Source: an uncultured Bacteroidales bacterium (GTDB lineage: Bacteria > Bacteroidota > Bacteroidia > Bacteroidales > P3). Taken from it: a DNA stretch of 64,000 nt. Location: assembly GCA_946406015.1 (NCBI GenBank), contig CAMJJD010000001.1, positions 96,814 to 160,813 on the forward strand, in the 5' to 3' direction. Under the pieces are notes generated by a model, which did not search any database, was not told where the DNA came from, and worked only from the letters and a program-made list of their open reading frames with translations. A program made the position numbers and the translations under genes. Positions 59,599 to 64,000 of the stretch are shown one piece after another; position 1 is the stretch's first letter, and each line of letters opens with the position of its first letter.

Positions 59599-60224
59599 AA
59601 AAGAGACTGTTCATCATAGGATTGCTTATGCTCCTATGCAGCGCCGCGGGAGCCCAGACGACAGACAGCGTGGCTGCCGGGCGCGAGCTGGGCCGCGAGC
59701 CGCGGGTCAAGCGGTCGTACGAGCGCAACGTGCTCGGTGCGCCGGTCTACTACGACACGCTGGGCAATGTCATAGGACAGACGGTGCCGGCCGACAGTTT
59801 CTACCACCGTCCCAAGCACCACTTCCGCAACCGGCTGGAGGACCACTTCTCAGCCTTCTTCCTCGAAGGACAGCTGATGACCGGCAGCCGCGACATGGCC
59901 CTCGGCGGCCAGCTCGCCTATGTGCCGCAGCGTTGGGGTGCCTACCTGGGCGGCAACGTCGGCCTGCAAGGTCCTTACATCAAAGCGGGTCCTGTGTGGC
60001 GCATGTCCGATTGCAGCAACGAAATCGACTGGCAGCTTTACGCCGGCGTCAACATCTGCCGCCGGCCGGGTGCCGAGATAGGTCTCCGTATGGCCGCCCC
60101 GCGCATGTGGAGCAACTTCTGCTGGACCTCCTACTCGATGACATTCGGCTATGCCAACAACATGGGATATATCACCCTCGGTTTCAGTCTCACTCTGTCG
60201 ACAGTACTGGCATTGATATGGTAG
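59595..60224 (+). CDS. Hypothetical secreted protein
   Basis: [22 protein letters not shown] signal peptide; overlaps recA stop. Confidence 0.7.
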
Positions 60225-60228
60225 CATT

Positions 60229-62409
60229 ATGGCGGAGTATGTGATTGATGAGGCGCGCGAAGCGTGCGAGATGCAGGTCCGATACCTTGAGTTGGTCAAC
60301 GCCTGCCGTGCGTTGAAGCCGCTCTCCTCCGACGAGGAGCAGGGCATCCTGCGGGCCTACACCATGGCCCGCGAGGCCCATGCCGGCACACGGCGCAAGA
60401 GCGGCGAGCCCTACATCTTCCATCCGCTGGCGGTGGCCCTCATCGCCGTCAAGGAGGTGGGCCTCGGTCCCACGGCGGTCATCGCGGCCCTGTTGCACGA
60501 CGTGGTCGAGGACACCGACATCACCATCGAGGAGCTACGCATGGTCTTCGGCGACCGTGTGGCCAAGATTGTCGACGGCGTCACCAAGATTGACGACGTC
60601 ATGCTGCTCCAGCAGTCAGAGAGCAAGCAGGCAGAGAACTACCGCAAGATACTGCTCTCGATGTGCAACGACGCCTACGTCATCTTCCTCAAGCTCTGCG
60701 ACCGCCTGCACAACATGCGCACCCTCGGCTCGATGAAGGACACCAAGAAGCTCATCATCGCCAGCGAGACCTCCTACCTCTACATCCCCCTGGCCCACCG
60801 TCTGGGCCTCTACAGCATCAAGACCGAGCTCGAGGAGCTCGTTATGCGCTATACCAACCCCGAGAAGTATGCCGAGATAGAAGCCAAGATAGCCGCCACC
60901 GCCGGCACCGGCGAGCAGCTGCAGGAGTGCCTGGTCGAGCCTGTGCGCCGCATGCTCGACGAGGCTGGCTACCAGTATTCGCTGAAGACCCGCGTCAAGT
61001 CGGTCTACAGTTGCTGGAAGAAGATAGAGAACAAGCATGTGGCTTTCGAGGAAATCTACGACCTCTATGCCATGCGCATCGTCCTCAAGGGCATCCCCCG
61101 CGAGCACGAGAGGGAGGAGTGCTTCAAGATATACGCCATGATATCCGGCGCCTTCGAACCCAACCCCAAGCGCTTCCGCGACTGGATCACCCACCCCAAG
61201 AACAACGGCTATGAGTCGTTGCAGACCACCGTCATGACGCCCATCGGCCGCTGGGTGGAGGTGCAGATACGCACCGAGCGCATGGACACCATCGCTGAGA
61301 AAGGTATGGCGGCCCACTTCCTCTACAAGGAGGCGCATCCCGAAGAGCAGATTGACGAAAACCCCTTCGAGGAGTGGCTCGCACAGATACGTACCTCGCT
61401 CGAGCAGAGCGACAAGAGCGCCCTCGACCTCGTCGAGGAGTTCAAGGAGGCCCTCTACACCAAGGAGATATACCTTTTCACCCCACAGGGAAAGACCGTC
61501 ACCCTGCCGTCGCGCAGCACGGTACTCGACTTCGCCTACGCCATCCACACCGACCTCGGACACCACTGCATCGGCGCCAAGGTCAACGCCCGTGTGGTCA
61601 GCCGCAACGAACGTCTCCACACCGGCGACCAGGTGCAGGTGCTCACCACCGAGAACACCATGCCCTCCGAGGAGTGGCTCGCCGACTGTCAGACACCCCA
61701 CGCCCGCGAGGCCATCAAGCTGGCCCTGCGTTCGCAACGCAAAGGATACTCCGCCGAAGGACGCCGTCGCCTCTCCGAATATCTCAAGAAACTGCGTCTG
61801 CGCAACAACCCGCAGAACCTCGGACAGCTGAAGCGCTTCTTCAGCCAGCCGTCCGACATCGACCTCTTCTATGATCTGGCTGTCGGCAACATCACCGAGC
61901 GTCAGGTGGCCGAGTGCTTCGGCAAGGCACGTCCCGAGCCCAGCTTCTTCTTCCACGAGACGCAGACCACCCCCTTCCTCCTCGACCGCGAGTATGAGAG
62001 CTACCCCACCGAGATGGCGCCATGTTGCAAACCCGTGCAGGGCGACCAGGTGGTGGGCATCGTCCAGGGTAACCGCATCATGGTGCACCGCACCGGCTGC
62101 AAGGTAGCCATGGACGAGATGGCCAACCACGAGAACCATGTGGTGCGCGCCAAATGGCGTCCCGGCGAGCAGCTCTCCCTGCTCACCGGTATCGGCCTCA
62201 CGGCTATCGACCGCAAAGGACTGCTCCAGGAAATCACCCGTCATATCTCCGACGAGCTCGACCTCAACATGCGTGCCATCACCCTCGAAGCCTCCGAAGG
62301 AGTGGCTCGCGGCATGATAATGCTCTACGTCAACGACGTGGAGAACCTCAACGGACTGATTAGCAAACTAGAATCTATCGATGGAGTCGAAGAAGTGCAC
62401 CGCATTTGA
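60229..62409 (+). CDS. RelA/SpoT family bifunctional (p)ppGpp synthetase/hydrolase
   Basis: HD domain AALLHDVVEDTDIT, synthetase YDLYAMRIVL, TGS, C-terminal ACT. Confidence 0.95.
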   Translation: MAEYVIDEAREACEMQVRYLELVNACRALKPLSSDEEQGILRAYTMAREAHAGTRRKSGEPYIFHPLAVALIAVKEVGLGPTAVIAALLHDVVEDTDITIEELRMVFGDRVAKIVDGVTKIDDVMLLQQSESKQAENYRKILLSMCNDAYVIFLKLCDRLHNMRTLGSMKDTKKLIIASETSYLYIPLAHRLGLYSIKTELEELVMRYTNPEKYAEIEAKIAATAGTGEQLQECLVEPVRRMLDEAGYQYSLKTRVKSVYSCWKKIENKHVAFEEIYDLYAMRIVLKGIPREHEREECFKIYAMISGAFEPNPKRFRDWITHPKNNGYESLQTTVMTPIGRWVEVQIRTERMDTIAEKGMAAHFLYKEAHPEEQIDENPFEEWLAQIRTSLEQSDKSALDLVEEFKEALYTKEIYLFTPQGKTVTLPSRSTVLDFAYAIHTDLGHHCIGAKVNARVVSRNERLHTGDQVQVLTTENTMPSEEWLADCQTPHAREAIKLALRSQRKGYSAEGRRRLSEYLKKLRLRNNPQNLGQLKRFFSQPSDIDLFYDLAVGNITERQVAECFGKARPEPSFFFHETQTTPFLLDREYESYPTEMAPCCKPVQGDQVVGIVQGNRIMVHRTGCKVAMDEMANHENHVVRAKWRPGEQLSLLTGIGLTAIDRKGLLQEITRHISDELDLNMRAITLEASEGVARGMIMLYVNDVENLNGLISKLESIDGVEEVHRI

Positions 62410-63049
62410 ACGATTGAGCGACATCCTCGACACCCTCCGCCGCGAGTGTCCGTGGGACCGGGTGCAGACGATGAAGAGTCTGCGCTACCTCACCATCGAG
62501 GAGGTGCACGAACTCTCCGAAGCCATCGTCAGCGGCAACACCGACGACCTCAAGAAGGAACTCGGCGACCTGGCCATGCACATCCTCTTCTACTGCAAGC
62601 TGGCCGAGGAGGCAGGCCTCTTCACCACCGAGGACGTCTACAACACCATCTGCGACAAGCTCATCGACCGCCATCCTTTCATCTACCACCGCGACCAGTA
62701 CCACGGTGAGAGTTGGGAGCAGCTGAAGATGCGCGAGAAAGACCGCCGCGGCGTTCTCGACGGGGTGCCCGACTCGCTGCCGTCGCTCGTCAAGGCCGTC
62801 CGCATGCAGGAGAAAGTGGCCGGTCTCAAAGACTATAAAGGCCTTAAGGACCCTAAGGAATTTAAAGGCCTTAACGACCTCAATCCTACCGAAGAGGAGT
62901 TTGGCGACTACCTCTTCGCCCTGGTCGACTGGGCCCGCCGCCACGGCATCAACGCCGACGACGCCCTCTGCGGTGCCAACCACCGCTTCAAACAGCAATA
63001 CGAGGCGGCCTCGGAGAGGCCGCCGCACAACAGCCCCACGCAGGTGTAG
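62381..63049 (+). CDS. mazG: MazG-like nucleoside triphosphate pyrophosphohydrolase, altered C-terminal domain
   Basis: [31 protein letters not shown]...[16 protein letters not shown]-term [26 protein letters not shown]. Confidence 0.92.
   Translation: MESKKCTAFERLSDILDTLRRECPWDRVQTMKSLRYLTIEEVHELSEAIVSGNTDDLKKELGDLAMHILFYCKLAEEAGLFTTEDVYNTICDKLIDRHPFIYHRDQYHGESWEQLKMREKDRRGVLDGVPDSLPSLVKAVRMQEKVAGLKDYKGLKDPKEFKGLNDLNPTEEEFGDYLFALVDWARRHGINADDALCGANHRFKQQYEAASERPPHNSPTQV
62825..62887. repeat. 9-bp-period array (CTTAAAGGC type) inside mazG
   Basis: ctcaaagac tataaaggc cttaaggac cctaaggaa tttaaaggc cttaacgac ctcaatcct; encodes [21 protein letters not shown]. Confidence 0.85.
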
Positions 63050-63144
63050 TGCCGTGCGGGGGTGGGGGTCAACACCCCTCGGCGAGCCGAAGGCACGCCG
63101 CCAGCAAAGAAAGAAGAAAAGGAAAACAAACAAAACATAGATAC

Positions 63145-64000
63145 ATGGAATTTAAACTCAACACCATAGAAGAGGCTATCGAAGACTTCCGCGAGGGCAA
63201 GTTCGTCATCGTAGTCGACGACGAAGACCGCGAGAACGAGGGAGACTTCATCATGGCCGCCGAGAAGATAACCCCCGAGCACGTCAATTTCATGCTCAAG
63301 AACGGCCGCGGCGTGCTCTGCGCCCCCATCACCGAGCAGCGCTGCCACGAGCTCAACCTCGACATGCAGGTGCACGACAACACCTCGCTCCTCGGCACCC
63401 CCTTCACCGTCACTGTCGACAACCTCGAGGACGGCTGCACCACCGGCGTCTCCATGCACGACCGCGCCAGCACCATCCGTGCCCTGGCCGACCCTGCCAC
63501 CCGTGCCGACCAGCTGGGTCGTCCGGGTCATATCAACCCCCTGCGCGCCCGCAACGGCGGCGTGCTCGTGCGTGCCGGCCACACCGAGGCCGCCGTCGAC
63601 CTGGCCCGCCTCGCCGGCCTCTATCCTGCCGGCGCCCTCATCGAAATCATCAACGACGACGGCACCATGGCCCGCATGCCCCAGCTGCAGGAGGTGGCCA
63701 AACGCTTCGGCCTCAAGATAGTCACCATCAAAGACCTCATCGCCTACCGCATCGCCCACGAGTCGCTCATCCGCAAGGAACAGGAAGTCTTCCTGCCCAC
63801 CCAATGGGGCAACTTTCAGCTTATCGCCTATACGCAGCTCGACAACGGCAACACCCACATGGTGCTCAAGAAAGGGGAGTGGGAGGAGGCCGAGCCCGTG
63901 CTGGTGCGTGTCCACTCCAGCTGTGCCACGGGCGACATCTTCGGTTCGTGCAAGTGCGACTGCGGCGAGCAGCTGCACCACGCCATGCAGATGATCGAGC
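63145..64000 (+). CDS. ribBA: Bifunctional 3,4-dihydroxy-2-butanone-4-phosphate synthase / GTP cyclohydrolase II, truncated by window end
   Basis: Hand translation [50 protein letters not shown]...[23 protein letters not shown]; absent from ORF track because it runs off the end. Confidence 0.93.
   Translation, partial: MEFKLNTIEEAIEDFREGKFVIVVDDEDRENEGDFIMAAEKITPEHVNFMLKNGRGVLCAPITEQRCHELNLDMQVHDNTSLLGTPFTVTVDNLEDGCTTGVSMHDRASTIRALADPATRADQLGRPGHINPLRARNGGVLVRAGHTEAAVDLARLAGLYPAGALIEIINDDGTMARMPQLQEVAKRFGLKIVTIKDLIAYRIAHESLIRKEQEVFLPTQWGNFQLIAYTQLDNGNTHMVLKKGEWEEAEPVLVRVHSSCATGDIFGSCKCDCGEQLHHAMQMIE

Noticed and set aside
63049-63144. FMN riboswitch upstream of ribBA
   Set aside because: The 95-nt spacer is too short and lacks the conserved RFN sequence blocks.

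Overview
The window is a chromosomal segment from a Bacteroidota (Bacteroidales-like) genome. Evidence: -7 boxes of the TAnnTTTG type, T9SS-type C-terminal sorting domains, DUF5606 and DUF6266 proteins, and fabF-rnc and dxr-rseP-lptF gene orders. Most of it is dense housekeeping sequence (dus, smpB, aspartate kinase, aroB, U32 peptidase, rsmA, cdd, PpiD-like PPIase, dxr, rseP, metG, pyrK/pyrD, pgi, purN, acpP, fabF, rnc, recR, recA, relA/spoT, mazG, ribBA), plus one tRNA-Lys, several secreted proteins and a 2037-aa multidomain T9SS-type surface protein. The most unusual signal is a set of short-period (7-9 bp) repeat arrays. Two small genes of the four-helix-bundle / 23S-rRNA-intervening-sequence-protein (IVP, S23) family lie 1.5 kb apart. 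Each is tightly bracketed by inverted copies of its own short tandem repeat: a 9-10-mer of GTTTAAAAG type for one, a 7-mer CTCCGAA for the other (28 of 30 bp inverted match). Gene-less inverted arrays with other units occur between neighbouring genes. In-frame arrays of the same style occur inside aroB, a U32 peptidase, metG (same 7-mer as one IVP element), an N-acetylglucosamine kinase-like gene and mazG. I propose these as an under-described mobile or expanding element class centred on IVP-like proteins. All coordinates and alignments were made by eye; family names come from recognition of the protein sequences, not from searches.
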